Assembly: GCA_002395085.1 (NCBI GenBank)
Contig: DGVV01000089.1
Span: 1-11,935, forward strand
Reading direction: 5' to 3'
Length of the DNA stretch: 11,935 bases
Origin: Ruminococcus sp. UBA4275
Lineage (GTDB): Bacteria > Bacillota > Clostridia > Oscillospirales > Ruminococcaceae
The translations under genes were made by a program, and so were the position numbers. The notes under the pieces are model-generated. The model saw nothing but the letters and a program-made list of their open reading frames with translations. It was not told the origin of the DNA and ran no database searches. How positions within the stretch are numbered: the stretch's first letter is position 1; every line of letters begins with the position of its first letter. Of this stretch, positions 1 to 7,026 are shown one piece after another.

Positions 1-1
1 T

Positions 2-30
2 TTGACAAATCATGTGTAACCACATGAAAA
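2..30 (+). promoter_or_regulatory. Possible sigma-A-type promoter upstream of the operon
   Basis: A perfect TTGACA hexamer lies at 2-7. At the standard 17-bp spacing the -10 position (25-30) reads TGAAAA, which matches the TATAAT consensus at only three of six bases. The promoter would therefore be weak or need an activator. It lies just upstream of the first gene of a long unidirectional gene run, and the inverted repeats at 11-36 sit between and over the two boxes, as expected for a regulated promoter. The window begins here, so a different upstream promoter cannot be excluded. Confidence 0.3.
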
Positions 31-36
31 GTTACA
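11..36. promoter_or_regulatory. Nested inverted repeats, candidate operator
   Basis: Two perfect inverted repeats overlap. CATGTG (11-16) pairs with CACATG (21-26) across TAAC. TGTAAC (15-20) pairs with GTTACA (31-36) across ten bases. They share bases, so only one could form at a time in RNA, while a dimeric DNA-binding protein could use either. The position between a TTGACA box and the ribosome site of the first gene suggests control of the whole operon. The regulator is unknown. The TGT/ACA ends recall GlnR/TnrA boxes, but the spacing does not fit. Confidence 0.4.
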
Positions 37-64
37 TACCCTTATATTTTTCAGGAGAACCGAT

Positions 65-820
65 ATGTTCAAGATCGCAATTTACGGCAAGGGCGGCATC
101 GGCAAATCGACGATCGCCTGCAATCTCTCTGCGGCACTCGCTGCACAGGGTCTCTCCGTCATGCAGATCGGCTGCGACCCGAAAGCCGATTCCACTGCAC
201 TCCTGCGCGGCGGCGCACGCATCCCGACCGTGCTGCAATGCGAGCGCGAAAAAGGCAGCAGCATCGCACTTTCTGATATTGTTTACGAAGGTGCAGGCGG
301 TGTCCGGTGCGTGGAAGCAGGCGGACCCCAGCCGGGGCTTGGCTGCGCCGGACGCGGCATCATCAATGCACTCGAAACCCTCAGGCGCCTCGGTGCATAC
401 GAGCTGTATCAGCCCGATGCCGTCATCTACGATGTCCTCGGTGATGTCGTCTGCGGCGGCTTCTCGATGCCTATGCGCAGCGGCTATGCGGATAAAGTGT
501 TCGTGGTCACATCCGGCGAGAAAATGGCGAAATACGCCGCCGGCAACATCTGCATGGCGGTTGAACACTTCAAAGGGCGCGGCTATGCAACGCTCGGCGG
601 CATCATCCTCAACCGCAGGAATGTCGAAAATGAGGACGCGGAAGCGGAGTCGCTGGCGGCAGATTTCAGCACGCAGATCATCGGCAGGATTGACCGCAGC
701 GCCGACATCACCGATGCCGAAAAGCACGACTGCCCTGTCATCACACGATGTCCGGACTGTGCTGCATCGCAGCAGCTTCTCGCGCTTGCAGATGCAATCC
801 GCACTGCCTGCGGAGGTTGA
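65..820 (+). CDS. Nitrogenase Fe-protein-like ATPase (NifH superfamily), copy 1
   Basis: A 251-residue NifH-family protein. Known members form homodimers holding one [4Fe-4S] cluster and pass electrons with ATP hydrolysis to a NifDK-like partner. The P-loop GKGGIGKST is at residues 8-16 and the GCDPKADST motif at 36-44. The two cluster cysteines are Cys94 (in GCAGRG) and Cys130 (in the switch II motif DVLGDVVCGGF). Arg97 matches the arginine that is ADP-ribosylated in true NifH. The protein is somewhat shorter than NifH (about 290). The C-terminus has extra cysteines at 223, 229, 232 and 249. The start is supported by AGGAGA at 53-58. It is the first gene of the run and lies 4 bp before a NifD-like gene, its likely partner. 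Family assignment is firm. BchL, CfbC and Mar-type reductases share the same fold, so the substrate is unknown. Confidence 0.95.
   Translation: MFKIAIYGKGGIGKSTIACNLSAALAAQGLSVMQIGCDPKADSTALLRGGARIPTVLQCEREKGSSIALSDIVYEGAGGVRCVEAGGPQPGLGCAGRGIINALETLRRLGAYELYQPDAVIYDVLGDVVCGGFSMPMRSGYADKVFVVTSGEKMAKYAAGNICMAVEHFKGRGYATLGGIILNRRNVENEDAEAESLAADFSTQIIGRIDRSADITDAEKHDCPVITRCPDCAASQQLLALADAIRTACGG
77..108 (+). repeat. 32-bp direct repeat, copy in first nifH-like gene
   Basis: Bases 77-108 are identical to 3329-3360. Both encode the N-terminal P-loop segment of the two nifH-like genes. The match covers third codon positions too, so it points to duplication with retained identity or gene conversion, not only protein conservation. 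Confidence 0.9.
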
Positions 821-824
821 CGCC

Positions 825-2138
825 ATGCAGCAGGTCAAATACGAAAAGCCGCGCAGCATCGCCATTTCCGATGCGAATAAGGCGGCATTCTTCCCGTCCG
901 GTCTGGAGTACAATCCCCCTGCGCGCGGTACGTGGAATATCGTTCACACGGGAATGCTCATCCCCGGCGCGCATCAGATCTATGCCTGCGCACAGGGCTG
1001 CCTGCGCGGTGTCATCCTGACCGCCGCAGAGATGAACGCCCTCGACCGCATGAGCTGGATCTCGGTCTCGGAGCAGGATATGTACGACGGCTCTCTCGAA
1101 TACGACATCATCGACGGCTGCGCGGAAATCCTCCGCAAGCTGCCTTACCAGCCGCGCGTGATTCTGCTGTTCCTGAGCTGCATCCACCTCTTTGCGGGCG
1201 TGGATTTTGAGATGATCCTGCGCGAGCTGCGGATGCAGTTCCCCGAAATCGTCTTCGTGGACTGCTACATGACCCCGACCATGCGGCAGACCGTCGCGCC
1301 TGCGGTGCTGCTGGCAACGCGGCTGTACGATCCGCTGGAGGCACGGCAGACCGACCCGAAAGCGGTTTGTATCCTCGGAAATGACCGCCCGACCGATCCC
1401 GACTGCGAAATGCTGCGGGTTCTGCGCGAAAACGGCTTCACGCTGCACGATCTCACGCTCTGCGAAACCTACGAGGACTATCAGCGCATTGCGGAAAGCG
1501 CACTCAGCATCACCTATACGCCGGTTGCACAGCGCGCGGGCGAGGATTTGCAGGCACGGCTCGGCATTCCGGCGCTGCATCTGCCGGTGAGCTTCGATTA
1601 TAACGAAATTGCGGCAAATCTGCAAAGGCTCTGCGATGCGCTGCACGTTTCCTGTCCCGATCTCAGCGCCGGCATTGCCGCCGCAGATGCCGCGCTCGAT
1701 GCCGCACACGCGGTCATCGGGGATACGGCTGTCGCAATCGACTTCACTGCCGTAACCCGTCCCTTTGAGCTGGCAAAATTGCTCGTACAGCACGGTTTCC
1801 GCGTATCTGCTGTCATTGCAGATGCCTGCGGCGAGGACGGCAATGCCTTTGACTGGCTGCGGGAGCATTCTCCGGAGCTGCAAATCTATCAGGCGGTCAA
1901 TGTCAATATGCTGCATCTCCATACAGAACCGCATGAGCCGGTTCTGGCAATCGGGCAGAAGGCAGCACATTATTTCGCAACCGATCACTTTGTCAATATC
2001 GTCATAAACGGCGGCTATTACGGCTTCGCGGGCATCGCAAAGCTGGCTGCCCTCATGACAGATGCGTTCCGGATCCCGAAAGACCGCAAGACGGTTCTGC
2101 GGCACAAGGGCATCGGCTGCGCATCCTGCCTGATGTGA
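825..2138 (+). CDS. NifD-like nitrogenase component 1 subunit, copy 1
   Basis: A 437-residue protein of the nitrogenase component 1 family (PF00148 type), shorter than NifD (about 480-490). The motif RGTWNIVHTGMLIP is at 34-47, followed by ACAQGCLRG with Cys55 and Cys59, and Cys119 in FLSCIH. These are the likely Fe-S ligands on this side of the D/K interface. Near the C-terminus, GYYGFAGIAKLAALM resembles the GPYHGYDGFAIFARDM region of NifD, but no histidine aligns with FeMo-co ligand His442, and the Cys275 region reads ITYTPVAQ without cysteine. A classical FeMo-cofactor is therefore unlikely. The protein ends with a CxxC pair, Cys432 and Cys435. The ATG at 825 was chosen because GGAGG lies at 812-816 and the preceding gene stops at 820; the open frame extends upstream only as overlap with that gene. 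Substrate unknown. Confidence 0.9.
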   Translation: MQQVKYEKPRSIAISDANKAAFFPSGLEYNPPARGTWNIVHTGMLIPGAHQIYACAQGCLRGVILTAAEMNALDRMSWISVSEQDMYDGSLEYDIIDGCAEILRKLPYQPRVILLFLSCIHLFAGVDFEMILRELRMQFPEIVFVDCYMTPTMRQTVAPAVLLATRLYDPLEARQTDPKAVCILGNDRPTDPDCEMLRVLRENGFTLHDLTLCETYEDYQRIAESALSITYTPVAQRAGEDLQARLGIPALHLPVSFDYNEIAANLQRLCDALHVSCPDLSAGIAAADAALDAAHAVIGDTAVAIDFTAVTRPFELAKLLVQHGFRVSAVIADACGEDGNAFDWLREHSPELQIYQAVNVNMLHLHTEPHEPVLAIGQKAAHYFATDHFVNIVINGGYYGFAGIAKLAALMTDAFRIPKDRKTVLRHKGIGCASCLM

Positions 2139-2150
2139 GGAGGCGGACGT

Positions 2151-3320
2151 ATGAAAAATGTTTCGCGGATTATCCCGTGCTATGCGGCAGATACCGCCGG
2201 CGTCTGCTCCGCGCTCTACGAACTCGGCGGCATGACCGTCGTGCATGACGCTTCCGGCTGCAATTCCACCTACGCCACGCACGATGAGCCCCGCTGGGTC
2301 GATATGCAGTCCATGATCTACATTTCCGCGCTCACAGAGCTGGACGCGATCATGGGCGACGACGAAAAATTCATCGCGGATGTGACCGCCGCCGCACACG
2401 ATCAGCAGCCGGCGTTCATCACGATCTGCGGCTCTCCCATGCCGATGATGACCGGCTTTGATTTTGACGCTGCTGCTGCGGAAATCGAAGCGCGCACCGG
2501 CATCCGCACGCTTGCCATGCACACGAACGGTACGCGCTCCTATGTCGAGGGCGCATCGGAAGCATTCGGCGCAATCGTGCGCGAATATGTGAAAGATCAG
2601 CCGAAAGCAGACGGCATCGGCGTGAACATTCTCGGCGCGACGCCGCTCGATTTCGGCATCAGCGGCGCGGTCGAAAGCATCCGGCAATGGCTCGCGGACT
2701 GCGGCTTCACGATGGTCTCCTGCTTTGCTATGGGCGATTCCCTCACGGACATTGCACGCGCGGCGGCGGCACGGGTCAATCTCGTGATCTCCGCAAGCGG
2801 ACTTGCCGCTGCGCAGTATCTCAAAGAGACATTCGGCATTCCGTATGTATGCGGCGTGCCGGTCGGCACGTTTTTTTCCGGGATTCTGGCGAACGCACTC
2901 CGCCTTGCCGTACAGAAGGACGCCGATCTCAAGCCCTGCATTCACCGCGGCTTCAGAGGCAGAAAAGTCGCTGTGATCGGAGATGCGGTCTATGCGGGAT
3001 CGCTCGCAACGGCACTCATCTCCTGCGATGCACGGGTCATCTGCCCGCTGCCCGACGGCGGTCTGCTGCCGGAGGACACATTCAACAGCCATGCCGCCGC
3101 TGAGGAGGACATTGAAGCTGTACTCGCCGCATGGCAGCCGGAATTTGTGCTGGCAGATCCGCTGTATCAGGCGATTCTGCCGGCGGGTGCAAAGCTCATC
3201 CCGTTCCCGCATTACGCATTTTCCGGCAGATGCTTTGACAAGACGATTCCCGACTGGACTGCGGCAAAATTCGATGCCTGCGGGATCAAAAAACAAATCA
3301 TGAACGGAGAAACACTATGA
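2151..3320 (+). CDS. NifK-like nitrogenase component 1 subunit, copy 1
   Basis: A 389-residue component 1 protein, far shorter than NifK (about 510-520). Three cysteines sit where NifK holds its P-cluster ligands: Cys19 (AGVCSALYELGG), Cys37 (HDASGC) and Cys93 (ITICGSPMP). A GDDEKF segment at 69-74 recalls the GG-xx-K segment before the third ligand in NifK. With Cys55, Cys59 and Cys119 of the upstream D-like subunit this gives six interface cysteines, enough for a P-cluster-like or [4Fe-4S] centre. The start has AGGAGG at 2138-2143, 12 bp after the D-like gene stops. The stop overlaps the next nifH-like start (ATGA, 3317-3320), which implies translational coupling. It is clearly paralogous to the NifK-like protein at 5393-6427; both share an LYELGG...DEPRW N-terminus. 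Substrate unknown. Confidence 0.9.
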   Translation: MKNVSRIIPCYAADTAGVCSALYELGGMTVVHDASGCNSTYATHDEPRWVDMQSMIYISALTELDAIMGDDEKFIADVTAAAHDQQPAFITICGSPMPMMTGFDFDAAAAEIEARTGIRTLAMHTNGTRSYVEGASEAFGAIVREYVKDQPKADGIGVNILGATPLDFGISGAVESIRQWLADCGFTMVSCFAMGDSLTDIARAAAARVNLVISASGLAAAQYLKETFGIPYVCGVPVGTFFSGILANALRLAVQKDADLKPCIHRGFRGRKVAVIGDAVYAGSLATALISCDARVICPLPDGGLLPEDTFNSHAAAEEDIEAVLAAWQPEFVLADPLYQAILPAGAKLIPFPHYAFSGRCFDKTIPDWTAAKFDACGIKKQIMNGETL

Positions 3321-4084
3321 TAAAGGTGGCAATTTACGGCAAGGGCGGCATCGGCAAATCAACCTGCACCGCCAATCTCGCCGCGGCGTTTGCGACACTC
3401 GGCAAGCGCGTCATCCAGATCGGCTGCGACCCCAAAGCCGATTCTACGATCAATCTGCTGGGCGGCACACCGGTCACGCCGGTCATGGACTATCTGCGGA
3501 CGCATGACGACGACCCCGACACCGTGGAAGCCATCTCGGAGACCGGCTTCGGCGGCATCCTCTGCATCGAAACCGGCGGCCCGACACCGGGTCTCGGCTG
3601 CGCGGGGCGCGGCATCATCACAACCTTCAATCTGCTGGAACAGCTCGAACTGTTTGAGCAGCATCAGCCGGATGTCGTGCTGTACGATGTCCTCGGTGAT
3701 GTGGTCTGCGGCGGCTTTGCTGCACCCATCCGCGAGGGCTACGCAGAACACGTTCTGATTGTCACATCGGGCGAGAAAATGGCGCTCTATGCCGCAAACA
3801 ATATCCGCAATGCCGTCAATAATTTCGCTGACCGCAGCTACGCCAAGGTGCGCGGCGTCATCATGAACCGCAGAAACGTGGAAGGCGAGGAAGAAAAGGT
3901 ACGTGCCTTCGCGGATTCCGCGGGGCTGGAGATCGTCGCGGACATTCCCCGCTCGGATGACATCATCCGCTGTGAGGATATGGGCAAGACCGTCATTGAG
4001 GGCGCGCCGGACTGCGAAGCTGCAAAGCGTTTTCTGGCACTGGCGCAGAAGCTCATCGACGAGGAAACAACATCCGCACCGTAA
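3317..4084 (+). CDS. Nitrogenase Fe-protein-like ATPase (NifH superfamily), copy 2
   Basis: A 255-residue second Fe protein. The P-loop GKGGIGKST is at 8-16, GCDPKADST at 36-44, cluster cysteines are Cys95 (GCAGRG) and Cys131 (DVLGDVVCGGF), and Arg98 is the NifH ADP-ribosylation-site equivalent. It is closer to ordinary NifH than copy 1 in its later part: IPRSDDIIRCEDMGKTVIE resembles the NifH segment ending in RMTVIE, while copy 1 is divergent there. Compared with copy 1 it has STCTANLA after the P-loop and a more regular NLLGG segment. The ATG overlaps the preceding stop by 4 bp, with GGAGA at 3306-3310. The gene opens the second H-D-K set and most likely serves the D/K pair downstream, although cross-reaction with the first pair is possible. 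Confidence 0.95.
   Translation: MIKVAIYGKGGIGKSTCTANLAAAFATLGKRVIQIGCDPKADSTINLLGGTPVTPVMDYLRTHDDDPDTVEAISETGFGGILCIETGGPTPGLGCAGRGIITTFNLLEQLELFEQHQPDVVLYDVLGDVVCGGFAAPIREGYAEHVLIVTSGEKMALYAANNIRNAVNNFADRSYAKVRGVIMNRRNVEGEEEKVRAFADSAGLEIVADIPRSDDIIRCEDMGKTVIEGAPDCEAAKRFLALAQKLIDEETTSAP
3329..3360 (+). repeat. 32-bp direct repeat, copy in second nifH-like gene
   Basis: Identical to bases 77-108 over 32 bp, covering the P-loop codons. A second near-identical block covers the switch II codons: 428-462 and 3683-3717 differ by one base. Confidence 0.9.
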
Positions 4085-4094
4085 CGGAGGACTC

Positions 4095-5396
4095 ATGGCT
4101 CAGACTGCATACTATATTACTGCGGCGGAACTCGCCGCAAGGGGACAGGCGGATATTCCGCATGAGCTGCTCTCGGCAAAACACTTCATCTACAGCTCTC
4201 CCGCCACCCTCGATTTCAATTCCCCCGGCGCAAAGGGATTCGGTGTCAAGCGCGCCGGACTTGTCATTCCGGAATCGGTCATGCTGCTGGTCGCGCCGGG
4301 CTGCTGCGGCAGAAATACCGCATTGCTCGACGAACTCGGCTACAGCGAGCGCTTCTTCTATCTCATGCTCGATGACACCGACATCGTGACGGGGCGCTAT
4401 CTCACGAAAATCCCGAAAGCCTGCGCGGAGATCGCGGCGGAGCTGGACAAGAAACCCTCTGCAATCATGATCTGCGTGACCTGCGTGGACGCACTCCTCG
4501 GCACGGATATGGAACGGGTCTGCCGGAGCAGCACCGAAGCTGCCGGCGTACCCGCTGTGCCGGCGTATATGTACGCGCTGACCCGCGAAAAACGTCTGCC
4601 GCCGATGGCGCTTGCCCGCAAGTCAATCTATTCGCTGCTCGAAAAGCAGCCGCGCAAATCCGATGAATGCGCCATTATGGGCTATTTCTCCGCGCTCGAA
4701 GACGGCTGCGAAATCTATGATCTGCTGCGCGGTGCGGGCATCAGAAAAATCCATGAGATCGGGCGATGTCAGACCTTCGCGGAGTACCGCGAAATCTCCC
4801 GCGCGAATTTCAGCATCGTGCTGAACGCAGAAGCGCGCTATGCCGCACAGGATATGGAGAAAAATCTCGGCATCCCGTTCATTGAGCTGGTGCGGCTGTT
4901 CCGCATCGACAAGATCCGCAATCAGTACCGCGGACTCGGACAGGCAATCGGCGTGACCTTCGACGATGCGCCTTATTATGAGGAAGCCGCGGCGGCAATC
5001 GCGGCGCTGAAGCAGCAGTACGGCGATCTGCATTTCGCAGTCGGGGAGTGCATGAACGCGGACAGCTTTGAACTCGCACTCGCCCTCACGGAATACGGCT
5101 TCCATGTCTCGGAAATCTACGGCACGATCGGTGAACGGAACTTCATTTTCCTGAAAAAGCTCGCGGAACTGTCGCCGGAAACGCGCATCTTCTCGAATCT
5201 CTCCCCGACCATGCTCAATTACTGCCGCGAGACCGAAATCGACGCGGTGATCGGCGCCGACGCGATGTACTATCATCCGGAGCTGCCCGGTGTTCATTTT
5301 CAGGGCGAGGAACAGCCCTTTGGCTATCGCGGCGTGACGCTGCTGTTCACGCAGCTTGCGGAGGCAATGCGCCTGCGGGAAGGAGGCTCCGTATGA
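4095..5396 (+). CDS. NifD-like nitrogenase component 1 subunit, copy 2
   Basis: A 433-residue component 1 family protein, related to the D-like protein at 825-2138 but diverged. The conserved N-terminal block includes SPATLDFNSPGAKGFGVKRA (35-54) and VAPGCCGRN (66-74). Candidate Fe-S ligands are Cys70 or Cys71 and Cys127/Cys130 (MICVTCVDALLGTD); Cys130 aligns with Cys119 of copy 1. The segment VLNAEARYAAQDMEKNLGIP (240s-260s) matches the NifD region that carries FeMo-co ligand Cys275, but has no cysteine. No His442 equivalent was seen near the C-terminus. The ATG at 4095 is supported by GGAGG at 4086-4090, just after the nifH-like stop at 4084; the open frame runs further upstream only as a shadow. 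The stop overlaps the next gene by 4 bp. The partner is the K-like protein next door; the substrate is unknown. Confidence 0.88.
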   Translation: MAQTAYYITAAELAARGQADIPHELLSAKHFIYSSPATLDFNSPGAKGFGVKRAGLVIPESVMLLVAPGCCGRNTALLDELGYSERFFYLMLDDTDIVTGRYLTKIPKACAEIAAELDKKPSAIMICVTCVDALLGTDMERVCRSSTEAAGVPAVPAYMYALTREKRLPPMALARKSIYSLLEKQPRKSDECAIMGYFSALEDGCEIYDLLRGAGIRKIHEIGRCQTFAEYREISRANFSIVLNAEARYAAQDMEKNLGIPFIELVRLFRIDKIRNQYRGLGQAIGVTFDDAPYYEEAAAAIAALKQQYGDLHFAVGECMNADSFELALALTEYGFHVSEIYGTIGERNFIFLKKLAELSPETRIFSNLSPTMLNYCRETEIDAVIGADAMYYHPELPGVHFQGEEQPFGYRGVTLLFTQLAEAMRLREGGSV

Positions 5397-6427
5397 AAAA
5401 ACTGCTGAAACATCTCTCTCCGCTCGCTCCGGATGATTCCGGCGCGTGCGGCGTGCTGTACGAGCTGGGCGGTATCACGGTCATCTGCGATGCCGGCGGC
5501 TGTGCGGGCAATGTCTGCGGCTTTGATGAACCGCGCTGGCACGAGAAAAAAGCGGCGCTGTTCAGTGCAGGGCTCCGCGATATGGACGCGATCCTCGGCA
5601 GAGACGACCAGCTTGTGGCAAAGCTGGCAGACATCTGCGGACAGATCAACGCGGAATTCACGGCGATCATCGGAACGCCCGTACCGGCGGTCATCGCAAC
5701 CGATTTTCACGCGCTGGAACGCATGAGCGAGCGCAAAACGGGTCTGCCGTGCATCGCGCTGCCGACCGACGGCACAAGGCTCTACGATTACGGCGAATCT
5801 ATGGCGTATGAGGCGCTTTTCCGGCGCTTTGCGACTGAAACGCTGCCGGTCAAGCCGAAAAAACTCGGCATTCTCGGCATGACCCCGCTGAATACGGGAC
5901 TCACCCGCGCAGATGCGCTCATCACGGCGATGCAGGCGCAGGGCTGGGAGGAGGTCGTGTGCTTCGGCATGGACAGCGGGCTTGCGGAGATCCGGAAGGC
6001 ATCGGAATGTGCGCACATACTGGTCATTTCGCCGTCCGGCGTCAAGGCGGCTGCGTATCTGCAAAAGACCTTCGGCACACCGTTCACGGCGGATTATCCG
6101 CTGCTGCCCGCAGAGGTCATTACGCAGGCAGAGGCGCTGCGCGGCAAGCGGGTGCTGATCGTGCATGAGCAATTTGCGGCAAATGCCCTGCGGAAGCATC
6201 TCACGGACTGCACCTGCAAATGTGCAACGTGGTTTCTGCTGGAGCGGCAGTTTGCGGAAGCCGGCGATGTGCGCATTGCAGAGGAGCAGCAGCTCATTGA
6301 CGCGGCGGCAGACTGCGATGTTGTCATTGCGGATGAACGCTTCCGGCGTGTGCTGCGCGGCTTTGCCGGGCAGTGGATCAGCTTTCCGCACTACGCGGTC
6401 AGCGGCGCGGCGGGGCAGACGGCATGA
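5393..6427 (+). CDS. NifK-like nitrogenase component 1 subunit, copy 2 (short)
   Basis: A 344-residue component 1 protein, the shortest of the four D/K-type subunits. It aligns without gaps to copy 1 over the first 98 residues: Cys19 and Cys37 are kept, and both proteins share LYELGG and DEPRW. The third ligand position, Cys93 in copy 1, is Ile93 here (AIIGTPVP). It has extra cysteines at 32 and 42 near the second ligand, which could substitute or reflect a different cluster. Loss of one interface cysteine recalls DPOR, where an aspartate in BchB replaces one cysteine ligand, but no such residue can be assigned here. AGGAGG lies at 5381-5386 and the start overlaps the D-like stop by 4 bp. The stop overlaps the start of an unrecognised gene. 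It is probably a heterodimer partner of the protein at 4095-5396. Confidence 0.88.
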   Translation: MKKLLKHLSPLAPDDSGACGVLYELGGITVICDAGGCAGNVCGFDEPRWHEKKAALFSAGLRDMDAILGRDDQLVAKLADICGQINAEFTAIIGTPVPAVIATDFHALERMSERKTGLPCIALPTDGTRLYDYGESMAYEALFRRFATETLPVKPKKLGILGMTPLNTGLTRADALITAMQAQGWEEVVCFGMDSGLAEIRKASECAHILVISPSGVKAAAYLQKTFGTPFTADYPLLPAEVITQAEALRGKRVLIVHEQFAANALRKHLTDCTCKCATWFLLERQFAEAGDVRIAEEQQLIDAAADCDVVIADERFRRVLRGFAGQWISFPHYAVSGAAGQTA

Positions 6428-7005
6428 CGGTCACGGAATTTCAGACGCCCTGCGGCTCGCTCCTGCTGACCGATGCCGCCGGAAACCGTCTGCCGTTTGA
6501 CATCGTGCAGGAAATCTGGAAACCGGCACTGACCGTTTTTCACGAATATGAGCAGCGGAATGTGCCGCTGCCGGCGCAGGATCAGTACACGGTCACGATT
6601 CCCGCGGCAGCGCTGCAAACCGGCGCAGAGTACACGTTCCGGCTGCACGGCGATTTTTCGTTTGCTTACGGCGACAGCGATGAACGTGCAGTCGCGAATC
6701 TCGCGCAGACAGACAGCGTCACGCTCAGTCTCGGCGCAGAAGACCTCAATGACGATGCGAAAGACCGGCAGGCATTTCCGGTCATGGAAAACGGCATCTG
6801 CACCGGACTGCGCGCACCGGAACAGTACGATGAATCGCAGTTCACGGCGTATGCAGTTTACCCGCTGGCAGACTGGTCAGGCTACCGCTTCCGGCTCATT
6901 GACCGCAGCAGGGCAGCCCGCTTCCGGCTGGCGTGGGTACGGCATTTTCCGGAGGGCGTCGAACCGGATGCCTATGCCGCCGTCACGCACTGGACGATCA
7001 TATAA
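6424..7005 (+). CDS. Unrecognised 193-residue protein coupled to the nitrogenase-like genes
   Basis: I do not recognise a family. The ATG overlaps the preceding K-like stop (ATGA, 6424-6427), so translational coupling with the second nitrogenase-like set is likely. The protein has no signal peptide or membrane segment and looks soluble. It is rich in aromatic and strand-forming residues in the first 80 positions (for example QYTVTIPAAALQ, 54-65) and again at 141-175 (FTAYAVYPLADWSGYRFRLI). An acidic stretch lies at 84-114. There are only two cysteines, Cys10 and Cys126, and no metal or nucleotide motif. A small beta-sandwich or a third subunit of the complex would fit the size and position, but nothing in the sequence proves either. 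Confidence 0.75.
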   Translation: MTVTEFQTPCGSLLLTDAAGNRLPFDIVQEIWKPALTVFHEYEQRNVPLPAQDQYTVTIPAAALQTGAEYTFRLHGDFSFAYGDSDERAVANLAQTDSVTLSLGAEDLNDDAKDRQAFPVMENGICTGLRAPEQYDESQFTAYAVYPLADWSGYRFRLIDRSRAARFRLAWVRHFPEGVEPDAYAAVTHWTII

Positions 7006-7026
7006 GCGCATCCGCAGGAGGAAACA

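Noticed and set aside
15..36. GlnR/TnrA nitrogen-control box
   Set aside because: The TGT...ACA ends fit, but the whole element is 22 bp, while the known box is about 17 bp with an AT-rich centre.
42..48. TATATT as the -10 box of the first promoter
   Set aside because: It lies only a few bases before the ribosome site, which would leave almost no leader, and no -35 box sits at proper spacing.
12..824. N-terminal extension of the first D-like protein back to base 12
   Set aside because: The extension runs across the whole nifH-like gene in another frame. The translation is Ser/Arg/Ala-rich with no family match, and a good ribosome site supports ATG at 825.
741..3296. Very long open frame on the minus strand (851 codons)
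   Set aside because: It lies opposite two well-supported nitrogenase-like genes, is full of Arg/His/Cys from reverse-frame GC-rich codons, and shows no recognisable domain.
3903..4094. N-terminal extension of the second D-like protein
   Set aside because: It overlaps the end of the second nifH-like gene and is arginine-rich shadow sequence. GGAGG at 4086-4090 supports ATG at 4095.
65..6427. A nitrogen-fixation (nif, vnf or anf) cluster
   Set aside because: Subunits are too short, FeMo-co ligand positions are not conserved, and nifB, nifE, nifN and an AnfG/VnfG-type subunit are absent or not recognisable.
65..6427. Chlorophyll (DPOR/COR) or coenzyme F430 (CfbCD) biosynthesis
   Set aside because: No tetrapyrrole, bacteriochlorophyll or methanogen genes lie nearby, and those systems have a single H/D/K or C/D set. 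Homology at the superfamily level remains.
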